Positions 40,557 to 48,841 of a stretch of 64,000 nt of DNA are shown piece after piece. The stretch spans positions 248,001-312,000 of the forward strand of contig NZ_FOUG01000006.1 of NCBI RefSeq assembly GCF_900114785.1. Direction: 5' to 3'. Every line of letters begins with the position of its first letter. Within the stretch, counting starts at the first letter, position 1. The notes under the pieces were generated by a model, which worked only from the letters and a program-made list of their open reading frames with translations, had not been told where the DNA came from and did not search any database. Source of the DNA: Variovorax sp. OV329. GTDB lineage: Bacteria > Pseudomonadota > Gammaproteobacteria > Burkholderiales > Burkholderiaceae_C. A program made the position numbers and the translations under genes.

Positions 40557-40955
40557 ATGACCGTCACCGTTCGCCGCGACGACCCGTCCGGCACCCGCCA
40601 CCGCGTCCAGATCCGCCAGCACAGCTTCACGATCGACGCCTCCGTCGCCGGCGGCGGCAAGGACGAAGGGCCGACGCCGCATGACCTGTACGACGCCTCG
40701 CTGGCCTCGTGCAAGGCGCTGACCGTGCTGCTCTACGCGCAGCGCAAGAACATGCCGCTGGAGGACATCGAGGTGCAGGTGGAGCGCGACGACAGCCAGG
40801 AGCGCCAGGGCACCTACAAGCTCAAGGCCTCGCTCAAGCTGGTCGGCCCGCTCGACGAGGTGCAGCGCGCCGAACTGCTGCGCGTGGCCGGCAAGTGCCC
40901 GGTGCACAAGCTCATGACCGAGGTGAAGACCGAGGTCGAGACTGTGCTGGCCTGA
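40557..40955 (+). CDS. OsmC-family peroxidase-like protein
   Basis: A 132-residue OsmC/Ohr-fold protein. The two redox cysteines are in LASCKALTVLLYAQRK and AGKCPVHK, and the conserved HDLYDASLA precedes the first. Members reduce organic hydroperoxides with dihydrolipoamide or other thiols. An AAGGAG ribosome binding site lies just before ATG 40557. It follows the reductase gene by 27 bases and may be part of the same three-gene redox operon. Confidence 0.88.
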   Translation: MTVTVRRDDPSGTRHRVQIRQHSFTIDASVAGGGKDEGPTPHDLYDASLASCKALTVLLYAQRKNMPLEDIEVQVERDDSQERQGTYKLKASLKLVGPLDEVQRAELLRVAGKCPVHKLMTEVKTEVETVLA

Positions 40956-41142
40956 AGGCAGCAGCCGCGCAACGCGGCAACTGCGGATGGTTCGCGTGGC
41001 AGTGGTGCAGGGCGCGAGTACTTTCGAGGGAAGGGGCGCCCCTGATGGGAATCGTCTCGAAATTACATAAAGATACAGATGGCGCTACCCGATCGCTGGT
41101 GGCCGCCTGACTCGCACTGACACCACCCACGGAGGGATTCGG

Positions 41143-42279
41143 ATGAAGGCCTTGCTGCTGCGCGCCCGCGGGCGATCGATCGTCACCACCGCGCTTCTGG
41201 CCATGGCCGCGCAGGCCGCCGTGGCTGCGCCCATCGTCGTGGGGCAGGTGGCGCCGCTGTCCGGACCCGAGGCGCGGCAGGGCCGGGCCTACGGCGCCGG
41301 CATGCAGCTGTACTTCGACGCGGTGAACAAGGATGGCGGCGTCAACGGCCACACCTTCACCCTGGTGCGCAAGGACGACCTGGGCCAGCCGGCCGAGACG
41401 CTGGCCCTCACGCGCAAGCTGGTGGCCGAGGACAAGCCGCTGGTGCTGGCCGGCTACTTCGGCAGCCGCAACATCTCCGACCTGGTGGCCTCGGGCCTGC
41501 TGGACAACGAGCGCCTGGCGCTGGTGGGCTACCGCAGCGCCGAGATCCGCGATGACATGCCCATGCTCTACAACGTGCGCGCCGGCCTGCGCGACGAGCT
41601 GGCGCGCATCACCACGCACCTGGCCACCGTGGGCATCCGCAAGCTGGGCCTGTTCTACGAGGACGGCCCCAATGCGCAGGCGCTGGTCGCCGCCGCCGAC
41701 GCCGCGGCAAAGAAGGTGGACGCCACCATCGTCAAGCGCGCCTCCTACGCGGCCAACAGCACCAAGGTGGCCGATGCGGCCGAGCAGTTCATCGAGGCCA
41801 AGCCGCAGGCAATCATCATGGTCTCCAGCGGCGCGGCGGCCGGCGCCTTCATCGAGGCCTACCGCAGCGGTGGCGGCACCGCGCAGCTGCTCGCCCATTC
41901 GGGCACCGAGCTGGAGCAGCTCTCGCAGCGCCTGGGCGAGGAGCAGATGGCCGGCGTGGTGATCGCGCAGGTCACCCCCAGCCCCTACAAGATCAACGGC
42001 CGGCTCACCAAGGAGTTCGCCGACAGCGCGAAGGCGCAGAAGCTGGACACGCCGGTGAGCTACGCGATGATGGAAGGCTATATCGCCGCCCGCGTCATTG
42101 TGGAAGCGGTGCGCCGCCAGGGCGCGCGGCCCACGCGCGAAGGCATGGCGACCGCACTCAACGGAATGGACAGCCTGGACCTGGGCGGCTACAGCCTGGC
42201 CTTCAAGCCCACGCAGCGCACCGGCTCGCGCTACGTGGAGCTGTCCATCGTGAACAGCACCGGAAAGATCCGGCAGTAA
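41143..42279 (+). CDS. ABC transporter substrate-binding protein, LIV type
   Basis: A 378-residue type I periplasmic binding protein. The signal peptide is basic then hydrophobic (SIVTTALLAMAAQAAVAA) with cleavage before PIVVGQ. The VGQVAPLSGPEARQGRAY start and EFADSAKAQKLDTPVSYAMMEGYIAA (in part) region fit the branched-chain/aromatic ligand group. It has no permease or ATPase beside it: the Liv-type importer starting at 44.2 kb has its own binding protein. It may lend a second specificity to that importer. It converges with the IclR gene seven bases away. Confidence 0.85.
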   Translation: MKALLLRARGRSIVTTALLAMAAQAAVAAPIVVGQVAPLSGPEARQGRAYGAGMQLYFDAVNKDGGVNGHTFTLVRKDDLGQPAETLALTRKLVAEDKPLVLAGYFGSRNISDLVASGLLDNERLALVGYRSAEIRDDMPMLYNVRAGLRDELARITTHLATVGIRKLGLFYEDGPNAQALVAAADAAAKKVDATIVKRASYAANSTKVADAAEQFIEAKPQAIIMVSSGAAAGAFIEAYRSGGGTAQLLAHSGTELEQLSQRLGEEQMAGVVIAQVTPSPYKINGRLTKEFADSAKAQKLDTPVSYAMMEGYIAARVIVEAVRRQGARPTREGMATALNGMDSLDLGGYSLAFKPTQRTGSRYVELSIVNSTGKIRQ

Positions 42280-42285
42280 GCAGCG

Positions 42286-43071
42286 CTAGATCAGGTTGCG
42301 CATCGCCTGCGCGGTCTCGCGCAGCACGGGCAGCACGCGTGCCACGGCGTCTTCGCTCGGCTCGTGTCCCATGGGCATGGTGATGTTGAGCGCGCCCACC
42401 AGGTCGCCACGGCGGTCGCGCAGCGGCACCGCGATGCCGCGCGAGTTCAGGTCCAGCTGCTGCTCCGACAGCGCCCAGCCCTGGGCGCGGATGCGCGCCA
42501 GTTCCAGCTTCATGCGCTCCTTGCTGGAAATGGTGTGCGAGGTGAACACCGCCAGCTCGTGCGAGGCCAGCCAGTGGGCCTGCTCCTCGTCGGTGCGCAG
42601 GGCCAGCATCAGCATGCCCGAGGCCGTGACCTGCGCCGGCACGCGCGCGCCCAGCACGTAGCCGGTGCTCATGCTGCGGTTGGGGCCGTTGCGCGCGATG
42701 TAGACCACCTCGTCGCCGTCCATCACCGACAGGTAGGCGATCTCGTGCGTGCCCGCGGCCACCCGCTGCAGGAAAGGCTGAACGATGCGCGGCAGGCGCG
42801 CCGATTCCAGGTACGACTGGCCCAGGCGCAGCACGCGAGGCGTCAGCCAGAAGAGCTTGCCGTCGGTGGCCACATAACCCATGTGCTGCAGCGTCAGCAG
42901 GTAGCGGCGCGCTGCAGTGCGGGTCATGCCGGTACGCTGGCCGGCCTGGCTGGCGGTCATGCGGGGGTTGGCGTCGTCGAAGGCCTCGATGACGCTCACG
43001 CCGCGCTCCAGGCCGGCGATCCAGTCGCGCTTGTCCAGGCCTGGCGGCGGTTGCTTTTCGTCCACGATCAT
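42286..43071 (-). CDS. IclR-family regulator, PcaR/PobR-like
   Basis: A 261-residue regulator with an N-terminal helix-turn-helix (SQAGQRTGMTRTAARRYLLTL) and a GAF-like effector domain (GDEVVYIARNG, GARVPAQVTASG, SRGIAVPLRDRRGDLVGALNI in part). Its closest family pattern is PcaR/PcaU/PobR, which sense beta-ketoadipate pathway aromatics. It is divergent from the shikimate-dehydrogenase-like gene that heads the pca/liv block, with GTTCGAT-type sites in the gap. ATG 43071 is used; a TTG at 43080 is also open. Confidence 0.88.
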   Translation of the reverse strand: MIVDEKQPPPGLDKRDWIAGLERGVSVIEAFDDANPRMTASQAGQRTGMTRTAARRYLLTLQHMGYVATDGKLFWLTPRVLRLGQSYLESARLPRIVQPFLQRVAAGTHEIAYLSVMDGDEVVYIARNGPNRSMSTGYVLGARVPAQVTASGMLMLALRTDEEQAHWLASHELAVFTSHTISSKERMKLELARIRAQGWALSEQQLDLNSRGIAVPLRDRRGDLVGALNITMPMGHEPSEDAVARVLPVLRETAQAMRNLI

Positions 43072-43123
43072 GGGGCGCAATGCTAGGTCATTCCCTGGAA
43101 GCGCTCAATCGGCGCACATCGCT

Positions 43124-43221
43124 GTTCGATGATCGATCGTTTGCTCGATTTCAGGCTTGGCATCGATCGAGGTGCGGCTACAGTGCGAGGCTGCCAGAAA
43201 GCCGCCGAACGATAGTCGAAC
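43124..43221. promoter_or_regulatory. Putative IclR (PcaR-type) operators in the divergent gap
   Basis: GTTCGATGATCGATC (43124-43138) resembles the PcaR-type site GTTCGATAATCGCAC as I recall it, and contains the perfect dyad TCGATGATCGA (43126-43136). CGATAGTCGAAC (43210-43221) reads GTTCGACTATCG on the other strand, a second copy in opposite orientation 18 bases before the ATG at 43239. A related ATCGATCGA lies at about 43162-43170. Together these place the divergent regulator over both promoters. Confidence 0.5.
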
Positions 43222-43238
43222 AGCGCAGGACCCCCTCA

Positions 43239-44159
43239 ATGCACTCCATCCAAGGCTCCACCGACCTGTACCTGATGCCGGGCGACCCGGTCACCAACGT
43301 GCGCGTGCCGCGCATGTTCAACGCGGTGTTCGAGCGCTTCGGCATCGACGCGGTGATGGTGCCGGCGCGGGTGCCGGTGCGCGACCTGGCGGTGTTCCTC
43401 AAGGCCAGCTTCCTGGCGAAGAACGTGCGCGGCATGGTGATCGCGCCGCCGCACAAGCCGCTGGTGACCACGCTGCTGGACGGCTGCGGTCTGCTGGGCC
43501 GCGTGGCCGGCTCGGTGAACATCGTGCGCCGCACCGACAGCGGCGAACTGGAAGGCGACCTCTTCGACGGCGAAGGCTTCACCAGCGCGCTGGAGTACTT
43601 CCACATTCCCTACCGCGGCAAGCGCGTGCTGATCCTGGGCGCAGGCGTGACCGGCGCCGCCATGGGCGTGGCCCTGGCCGACGGCGGCACGGTCGACGGC
43701 GCCGAGCACGTGGCCTTCTACGACCCGGTGGCCGGCAAGGCCGCGGGGCTGGCGGCGCAACTGAATGCCTTCTTCGATGCCACCGTGGTGGCGGTGGATT
43801 CCAGCGACCCGGCCGGCTACGACCTGGTGGTCAACGCCTCGCAGAGCGGCCTGGGGGCGGACGATTCGCTGCCCTGCGACGTGGCCCGCATCGAGCCGCA
43901 CGCGGCCGTCTTCGACGTGCTGCTGCGCGGCCAGCCCACGCCCTTCGTGCGGGCGGTGCGCGCCCGCGGCGTGCACGCGCAGCCGGGCTTCGAGATGCTG
44001 ATCCAGCAGATTCCCTACTACCTCGACTACTACGGCTACACCGAGGCGGCGCAGGGCGTGCGCGATGACTTCGGCTTCCTGCGCGACCTGGTGTATCCGG
44101 CAGCGCTGGCCGAGGAAGCGCGCAACCCGCAGCGCTACCGAACGTCGAGCGTTGCCTGA
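43239..44159 (+). CDS. Shikimate/quinate dehydrogenase family protein (AroE-like)
   Basis: A 306-residue NAD(P)-dependent dehydrogenase of the AroE family. The catalytic lysine is in VIAPPHKP, the substrate loop GSVNIVRR is present, and the catalytic aspartate falls in LFDGEGF where classical enzymes have NTDGxGF. The Rossmann motif is VLILGAGVTGAAMGVAL. It heads a block with a Liv-type importer and Pca enzymes, so it probably oxidises imported quinate or shikimate towards dehydroshikimate and protocatechuate rather than making aromatic amino acids (inference). ATG 43239 is chosen because it directly precedes the domain. Confidence 0.82.
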   Translation: MHSIQGSTDLYLMPGDPVTNVRVPRMFNAVFERFGIDAVMVPARVPVRDLAVFLKASFLAKNVRGMVIAPPHKPLVTTLLDGCGLLGRVAGSVNIVRRTDSGELEGDLFDGEGFTSALEYFHIPYRGKRVLILGAGVTGAAMGVALADGGTVDGAEHVAFYDPVAGKAAGLAAQLNAFFDATVVAVDSSDPAGYDLVVNASQSGLGADDSLPCDVARIEPHAAVFDVLLRGQPTPFVRAVRARGVHAQPGFEMLIQQIPYYLDYYGYTEAAQGVRDDFGFLRDLVYPAALAEEARNPQRYRTSSVA

Positions 44160-44190
44160 AAAAGCTTTCCCATTCCAACGACGAGGAGAC

Positions 44191-45381
44191 ATGCAAATGA
44201 TGAAGACGATGATGAAGAACACGATGGCCCGCCGACGACTGCTGAGCCAGGCCCTGGTGCTCGGTGCCCTGGCAGGGGGCGCGGGCGGTGCCTGGGCCCA
44301 GCAGACCATCAAGATCGCCAACATCGTCGAGCTCTCGGGCGGTGGCGCCACCGCCGGCACCAACTTCAAGAACGGCGTGGAGCTGGCCGTGAAGGAGATC
44401 AATGCATCGGGCGGCATCCTGGGCAAGAAGATCGAGTCGACCACCAGCGACACGCAGAGCAACCCCGGCATCGCCAAGGGCCTGACGCAGAAGGCCATCG
44501 ACGACGACGTGTTCGCCATCTTCGGCCCGGTGTTCTCCGGCTCGATCATGGTCAGCATGGCCGAGAGCCGCCGCGCCGAGGTGCCCAACTTCACCGGCGG
44601 CGAGGCCGCGGCCATCACCGAGCAGGGCAACAAGTACGTGTTCCGCACCAGCTTCACGCAGGCCACGGCCATGCCCAAGCTGGCGCGCTACATCGACCAG
44701 AAGATGAAGGTGAAGACGCTGGCCGTCATCTACGTCAACAACGACTTCGGCAAGGGCGGGCTCGATTCGATCAAGAAGGCGCTGGCCGCCACGCCGGTGA
44801 AGGTGGCCGCCGAGATCTCCACCGAGCCGGGCCAGATCGACTTCGCCGCCGCGGTGCTGCGCGCCAAGCAGAGCAACGCGGACGCGCTCTTTGCCTACAG
44901 CAACGAGGAAGAGTCGGCGCGCCTCCTGCGCGAGCTGCGCAAGCAGGGCTATGCCAAGCCCATCGTGGGCGAGACCACGCTCACCGGCCAGAAGGTGATC
45001 GACCTGGCCGGCGACGCGGCCAACGGCGCCATCGCGCATGTGGGACTCACGGTGGATGCGCCCAGCCCGGCCATCCGCGCCTTCCGTGCCAAGTTCGAGA
45101 AGGAATACAAGTACGTGTCGGACCACAACGGCATGAAGGGCTACTCGGGCGTGTACCTGCTCAAGGCCGCCATCGAGAAGACCGGCAAGCTCGATGCGAA
45201 GGCAGTGGCACAGGCCCTGCACGGCCTGAAGGTGACGGCGGCCCAGCAGCCCGGCGTGCTGATGGACGTGTCCATCGACGGCAAGGGCGACCTGGACCGC
45301 GAAAGCTTCATCGTCGAGGTGAAGAACGGCAAGCAGGAAGTGATCGCCACCGTGCCGGCCTTGGGCGCCGCCGCGAAGTAG
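44191..45381 (+). CDS. LIV-type ABC transporter substrate-binding protein
   Basis: A 396-residue periplasmic protein. A Met-rich start and arginine cluster (ARRRLLSQALVLGALAGG) lead into a signal peptide with cleavage near AWA-QQ. The mature part begins IKIANIVELSGGGATAG and has the two-lobe type I layout (VKTLAVIYVNNDFGKGG; DHNGMKGYSGVYLLKAA). GGAGAC places the start at ATG 44191. It is followed at once by two permeases and two ATPases, a complete importer. The adjacent catabolic genes suggest an aromatic or hydroaromatic acid as ligand rather than leucine or valine. Confidence 0.9.
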   Translation: MQMMKTMMKNTMARRRLLSQALVLGALAGGAGGAWAQQTIKIANIVELSGGGATAGTNFKNGVELAVKEINASGGILGKKIESTTSDTQSNPGIAKGLTQKAIDDDVFAIFGPVFSGSIMVSMAESRRAEVPNFTGGEAAAITEQGNKYVFRTSFTQATAMPKLARYIDQKMKVKTLAVIYVNNDFGKGGLDSIKKALAATPVKVAAEISTEPGQIDFAAAVLRAKQSNADALFAYSNEEESARLLRELRKQGYAKPIVGETTLTGQKVIDLAGDAANGAIAHVGLTVDAPSPAIRAFRAKFEKEYKYVSDHNGMKGYSGVYLLKAAIEKTGKLDAKAVAQALHGLKVTAAQQPGVLMDVSIDGKGDLDRESFIVEVKNGKQEVIATVPALGAAAK

Positions 45382-45388
45382 GGGGCGC

Positions 45389-46264
45389 ATGACCGACTTG
45401 CTCCAGCTGGTGCTCAGCGGCCTGGCCACGGGCAGCATCTATGCGCTGGCGGCCCTGGGCTTCACGCTGCTGTGGCAGGCCAGCGGCACCATCAACTTCG
45501 CCCAGGGCGAGTTCGTGATGCTGCCGGCCTTCGCCATGCTGGCCTGCATGTCCTTCGGCGCGCCGCTGGGCATCGCCTTCGTGCTCACGGTGCTGCTGGC
45601 GGTGGTGGTGCTGGGATGGGGCTTCAAGCGCGGCGTGGTCGACCCGCTGCTGCGCTTCGGGATGATGCCCATCGTGGTGGCCACCATCGGCCTGTCGATC
45701 GCGATGCGCAATGGCGTGCGCGCGGGCTTCAGTGCCGAGGCGCATCCTTTCCCGAGCCTCTTTGCCGACAGGATCTTCAACGTCGCGGGCGTGACCGTCA
45801 CGCTGGCCGACATCGGGACCTTCGCGCTGGCGGTGGCGATCGTGCTGGCCACGCAGGCTTTTCTCTCGCGCACCGTCACCGGCCGCGCGATGCAGGCGGT
45901 GGCGCAGAACACCGAGAGCGCGCAGGTGCTGGGCATCGACGTGCCGCGCATGGTCTTCTACACCTTCGCCATCAATGCCACGCTGGCGGTGGCGGCGGCG
46001 CTGCTGGTCACGCCCACCTACCTCGCCAAGTTCGACATGGGCGAGGGCCTGGGCACCAAGGCTTTCTTCGCGGCCATCATCGGCGGCTTCAACAACTCGC
46101 GCGGCGCGCTGGTGGGCGGGCTGATCGTGGGCGTGGCGGAAAACCTGGCCTCGGCCTACATCTCGCCGGCCTACAAAGACGCGGTGGCGCTGCTCATCTT
46201 CATGGTGGTGATCCTGTTCAAGCCGCAGGGGTTGCTGGGCCGAAAAGAGGAGCGCAAGGTATGA
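45389..46264 (+). CDS. LIV-type ABC transporter permease (LivH-like)
   Basis: A 291-residue permease with about eight hydrophobic helices. The N-terminal GLATGSIYALAALGFTLLWQASGTINFAQGEFVML (in parts: GSIYALAALGFTLL, TINFAQGEF) and the late AAIIGGFNNSRGALVGGLI are class signatures. It begins seven bases after the binding protein gene, and its stop overlaps the second permease start (ATGA at 46261-46264). It forms the membrane channel with the LivM-like subunit. Confidence 0.93.
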   Translation: MTDLLQLVLSGLATGSIYALAALGFTLLWQASGTINFAQGEFVMLPAFAMLACMSFGAPLGIAFVLTVLLAVVVLGWGFKRGVVDPLLRFGMMPIVVATIGLSIAMRNGVRAGFSAEAHPFPSLFADRIFNVAGVTVTLADIGTFALAVAIVLATQAFLSRTVTGRAMQAVAQNTESAQVLGIDVPRMVFYTFAINATLAVAAALLVTPTYLAKFDMGEGLGTKAFFAAIIGGFNNSRGALVGGLIVGVAENLASAYISPAYKDAVALLIFMVVILFKPQGLLGRKEERKV

Positions 46265-47256
46265 AGGCGCGCCATCTCGTTTTCGCGGCGGTCGCCGCGG
46301 CAGCGCTGCTCACCGTGCCGCACTTCCTCAAGAACTACGGCATCTACCTGCTGAGCTACTGGCTGGTCTACATCATCGCCACCATGGGGCTGAACCTGAC
46401 GGTGGGCTACGCGGGGCAGAAGTCGCTGGGCCACGCGGCCTTCTTCGGCATCGGCGCCTACACGGTGGCGATCCTGATGAAGGCGGGCGCGAGTTTCTGG
46501 CTGGGGCTGCCTGCCGCCGCGCTGCTGTGCTTCGCGGTGGGGCTGGTGCTGGGCTTTCCGGCGCTGCGGGTGCAGACCATCTACCTGGCCTTCGCCACGC
46601 TGGGCTTCAACACGGCGGTTTGGCTGATTTTGCGCAACGAGGAGTGGCTCACCGGCGGCACCTTCGGCATCAACAACATCGCGCGGCCCGAGCTGTTCGG
46701 CATTCCGCTGGAGGGCAACCACGCCTACTACCACCTGGTGCTGGCGATCACGGTCGTGATGGGCCTGCTGCTGTGGGGCTTGCTGCGCTCGCCCTGGGGC
46801 AAGGCTTTCACCGCGCTGCGCGACAACTCCATCCGTGCCGAGAGCCTGGGCGTCAGCGTGCGCGGCTACACCTTGCTGTCCTTCGCCATCGGCGCGGCCT
46901 ACGCGGGCGTGGCGGGCGGGCTGTTCGCCTCGCTGGTGGGCTTCATCGAGCCGGCCCCCTTCACCGTGGCGGCGTCGATCATGATGTACCTCATGGTGGT
47001 GGTGGGTGGCTCGGGCTACTTCCTCGGGCCGGTGCTCGGTGCCGCCGTCGGCGTGGTGTTGCCCGAGTGGCTGCGCGACGTGCCGGGCGTAGCCAACTGG
47101 TACCTGCCGGCCTTCGGCGCAGCGGTGGTGCTGCTGATGGTGTGGCTGCCCGACGGGCTGCTGTCCATTCCCGATCGCCTCAGGGCCCGGCGTGAAGCGC
47201 GCGAAGCCTCAGCTGCGCGAAGCGCGGCTGCGACGCGGCAGGAGGTGTCGGCATGA
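46261..47256 (+). CDS. LIV-type ABC transporter permease (LivM-like)
   Basis: A 331-residue permease. The class signatures are IIATMGLNLTVGYAGQKSLGHAAFFGIGAY (in parts: GLNLTVGYAGQKSLGH), YLAFATLGF, LRDNSIRAESLGVSVRGY (the ATPase-contact loop) and VVVGGSGYFLGPVLGAA. A basic, Ala-rich tail of about 30 residues follows the last helix. Translation is coupled to the LivH-like gene by ATGA. About 60 non-coding bases separate it from the first ATPase gene. Confidence 0.93.
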   Translation: MKARHLVFAAVAAAALLTVPHFLKNYGIYLLSYWLVYIIATMGLNLTVGYAGQKSLGHAAFFGIGAYTVAILMKAGASFWLGLPAAALLCFAVGLVLGFPALRVQTIYLAFATLGFNTAVWLILRNEEWLTGGTFGINNIARPELFGIPLEGNHAYYHLVLAITVVMGLLLWGLLRSPWGKAFTALRDNSIRAESLGVSVRGYTLLSFAIGAAYAGVAGGLFASLVGFIEPAPFTVAASIMMYLMVVVGGSGYFLGPVLGAAVGVVLPEWLRDVPGVANWYLPAFGAAVVLLMVWLPDGLLSIPDRLRARREAREASAARSAAATRQEVSA

Positions 47257-47317
47257 GCACCCGCACGGCCACGCCGAAGGCTGCTCGCACCGCAGCCCGC
47301 GAGGCGGAGGTTTCAGA

Positions 47318-48067
47318 ATGAGCGCGGCACCGCTGCTCAAGGTCACGGACTTGCGCAAGTCCTACGGCGCCATCCGCGCCGTGGACGGCGTGAGCTTCGA
47401 GGTGCGCCCCGGCGAGATCTTCGGCGTCATCGGGCCGAACGGCTCGGGCAAGACCACCCTGTTCAACAGCATGCTGGGCCAGATCCGCCCCGACGCCGGC
47501 CGCATCGAGCTGCAGGGCGAGGACGTGACGCAGCTGGGCCCGCTGCAGCTCAACCGCCGCGGCGTGGGCCGCACCTTCCAGACGCTGCAGGTGTTCGGCA
47601 AGATGAGCGTGCGCGACAACCTCATCGTGGCTGCGCAGGAACACCAGGGCTCGATGCTGCGGCGCCTGTTCATGCCCGGCGACAGCGGGCTGGGCGCGAA
47701 GGCCGATGCACTCATCGCGCAGTTCCGCATCGGCCACGTGGCCCACAAGAAGGCGGGGCAGCTGTCCTATGGCCAGCAGAAGCTGGTCGACATCGGCATG
47801 GCCTTCATGAGCGAGCCCGAGCTGGTGCTGCTCGACGAGCCCTGCGCGGGCGTCAACCCGAGCCTGGTGGGCGGGCTGTCGCGCCTGCTCAAGGAACTCA
47901 ACGCCAGCCGCCGTGGCAGCTTCGTGGTGATCGAGCACAACATGGACTTCGTCATGGACCTGTGCCACCGCATCATGGTGATGGTGGAAGGCAAGGTGAT
48001 GGCCATCGGCACGCCGGCCGAGATCCGCGCCAACAAGCAGGTGCTGGACGCCTACCTCGGGAGCTGA
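47318..48067 (+). CDS. LIV-type ABC transporter ATPase (LivG-like)
   Basis: A 249-residue ATPase. Walker A is GPNGSGKTT, signature LSYGQQKLVDIG, Walker B LVLLDEPCAGVNP and switch VIEHNMDFV. The GVGRTFQTLQVFGKMSVRDN stretch is LivG-specific. ATG 47318 is preceded by GGCGGAGG. It stops one base before the ATG of the next gene. It works as a heterodimer with the LivF-like subunit. Confidence 0.93.
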   Translation: MSAAPLLKVTDLRKSYGAIRAVDGVSFEVRPGEIFGVIGPNGSGKTTLFNSMLGQIRPDAGRIELQGEDVTQLGPLQLNRRGVGRTFQTLQVFGKMSVRDNLIVAAQEHQGSMLRRLFMPGDSGLGAKADALIAQFRIGHVAHKKAGQLSYGQQKLVDIGMAFMSEPELVLLDEPCAGVNPSLVGGLSRLLKELNASRRGSFVVIEHNMDFVMDLCHRIMVMVEGKVMAIGTPAEIRANKQVLDAYLGS

Positions 48068-48068
48068 G

Positions 48069-48806
48069 ATGGACGCAGCAGATTCGTACATCCGCTTCGA
48101 AGGCGTGCTGGCCGGCTACAAGGACTTCATGGTCCTCAACGAGCTGAGCTTCTCGGCCCGGCGCGGCGCCATCACGCTGCTGCTGGGCCCCAACGGCGCG
48201 GGCAAGTCGACGGTGCTCAAGACGCTCTTCGGGCTGCTCAAGCCGAAGGCGGGGCGCATCCTGCTGGGCGGCGAGGACATCACCGGCGCCACGCAGAAGG
48301 CCTTGCTCGCGCGCGGTGTGGCCTTCGTGCCGCAGGGGCGCAATCTCTTCGGCCAGCTCACCGTGTGGCAGAACCTGGAACTGGGCGGCATCACGCTGGG
48401 CATGAAGGCCACGCACGAGCGCATCCCGCAGGTGCTGTCGCTCTTTCCGCGCGTGAAGGAGCGCATGCACAGCATGGCTTCCTCGCTCTCGGGCGGCGAG
48501 CAGAAGCAGCTGGAGGTGGGCCGCGCGCTGCTGCTCGCGCCCAAGGTGCTGCTGATCGACGAGCCTTCCATCGGCCTCTCGCCGCTGGTGGTGCGGGACG
48601 TGTTCCGCCTGCTGCGCCGCCTGGCCGACGAGGGCACCACGGTGCTGATGGTGGAGCAGAACGTGAAGAGCGCCCTCAAGTACGCCGACGAGGCCATCGC
48701 GCTCGAATCGGGCCGGCTGGTGCTGCAGCGCAAGGCCGAAGACCTGCTGGCCGACCCGGACATCGAGCGCCTCTTCCTCGGCGGAGCCGTGGCCGCCTCG
48801 TCCTGA
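48069..48806 (+). CDS. LIV-type ABC transporter ATPase (LivF-like)
   Basis: A 245-residue ATPase. Walker A is GPNGAGKST, signature LSGGEQKQLEVGRAL, Walker B VLLIDEPSIGLSPLV and switch VEQNVKSAL; GVAFVPQGRNLFGQLTVWQN is LivF-specific. It is the last importer gene, one base after livG. The pcaB gene follows within 35 bases, so importer and ring-cleavage-pathway genes are probably on one transcript. Confidence 0.93.
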   Translation: MDAADSYIRFEGVLAGYKDFMVLNELSFSARRGAITLLLGPNGAGKSTVLKTLFGLLKPKAGRILLGGEDITGATQKALLARGVAFVPQGRNLFGQLTVWQNLELGGITLGMKATHERIPQVLSLFPRVKERMHSMASSLSGGEQKQLEVGRALLLAPKVLLIDEPSIGLSPLVVRDVFRLLRRLADEGTTVLMVEQNVKSALKYADEAIALESGRLVLQRKAEDLLADPDIERLFLGGAVAASS

Positions 48807-48841
48807 GGCAGGACAGACATCAATTTCAGGGATGAACCGAC

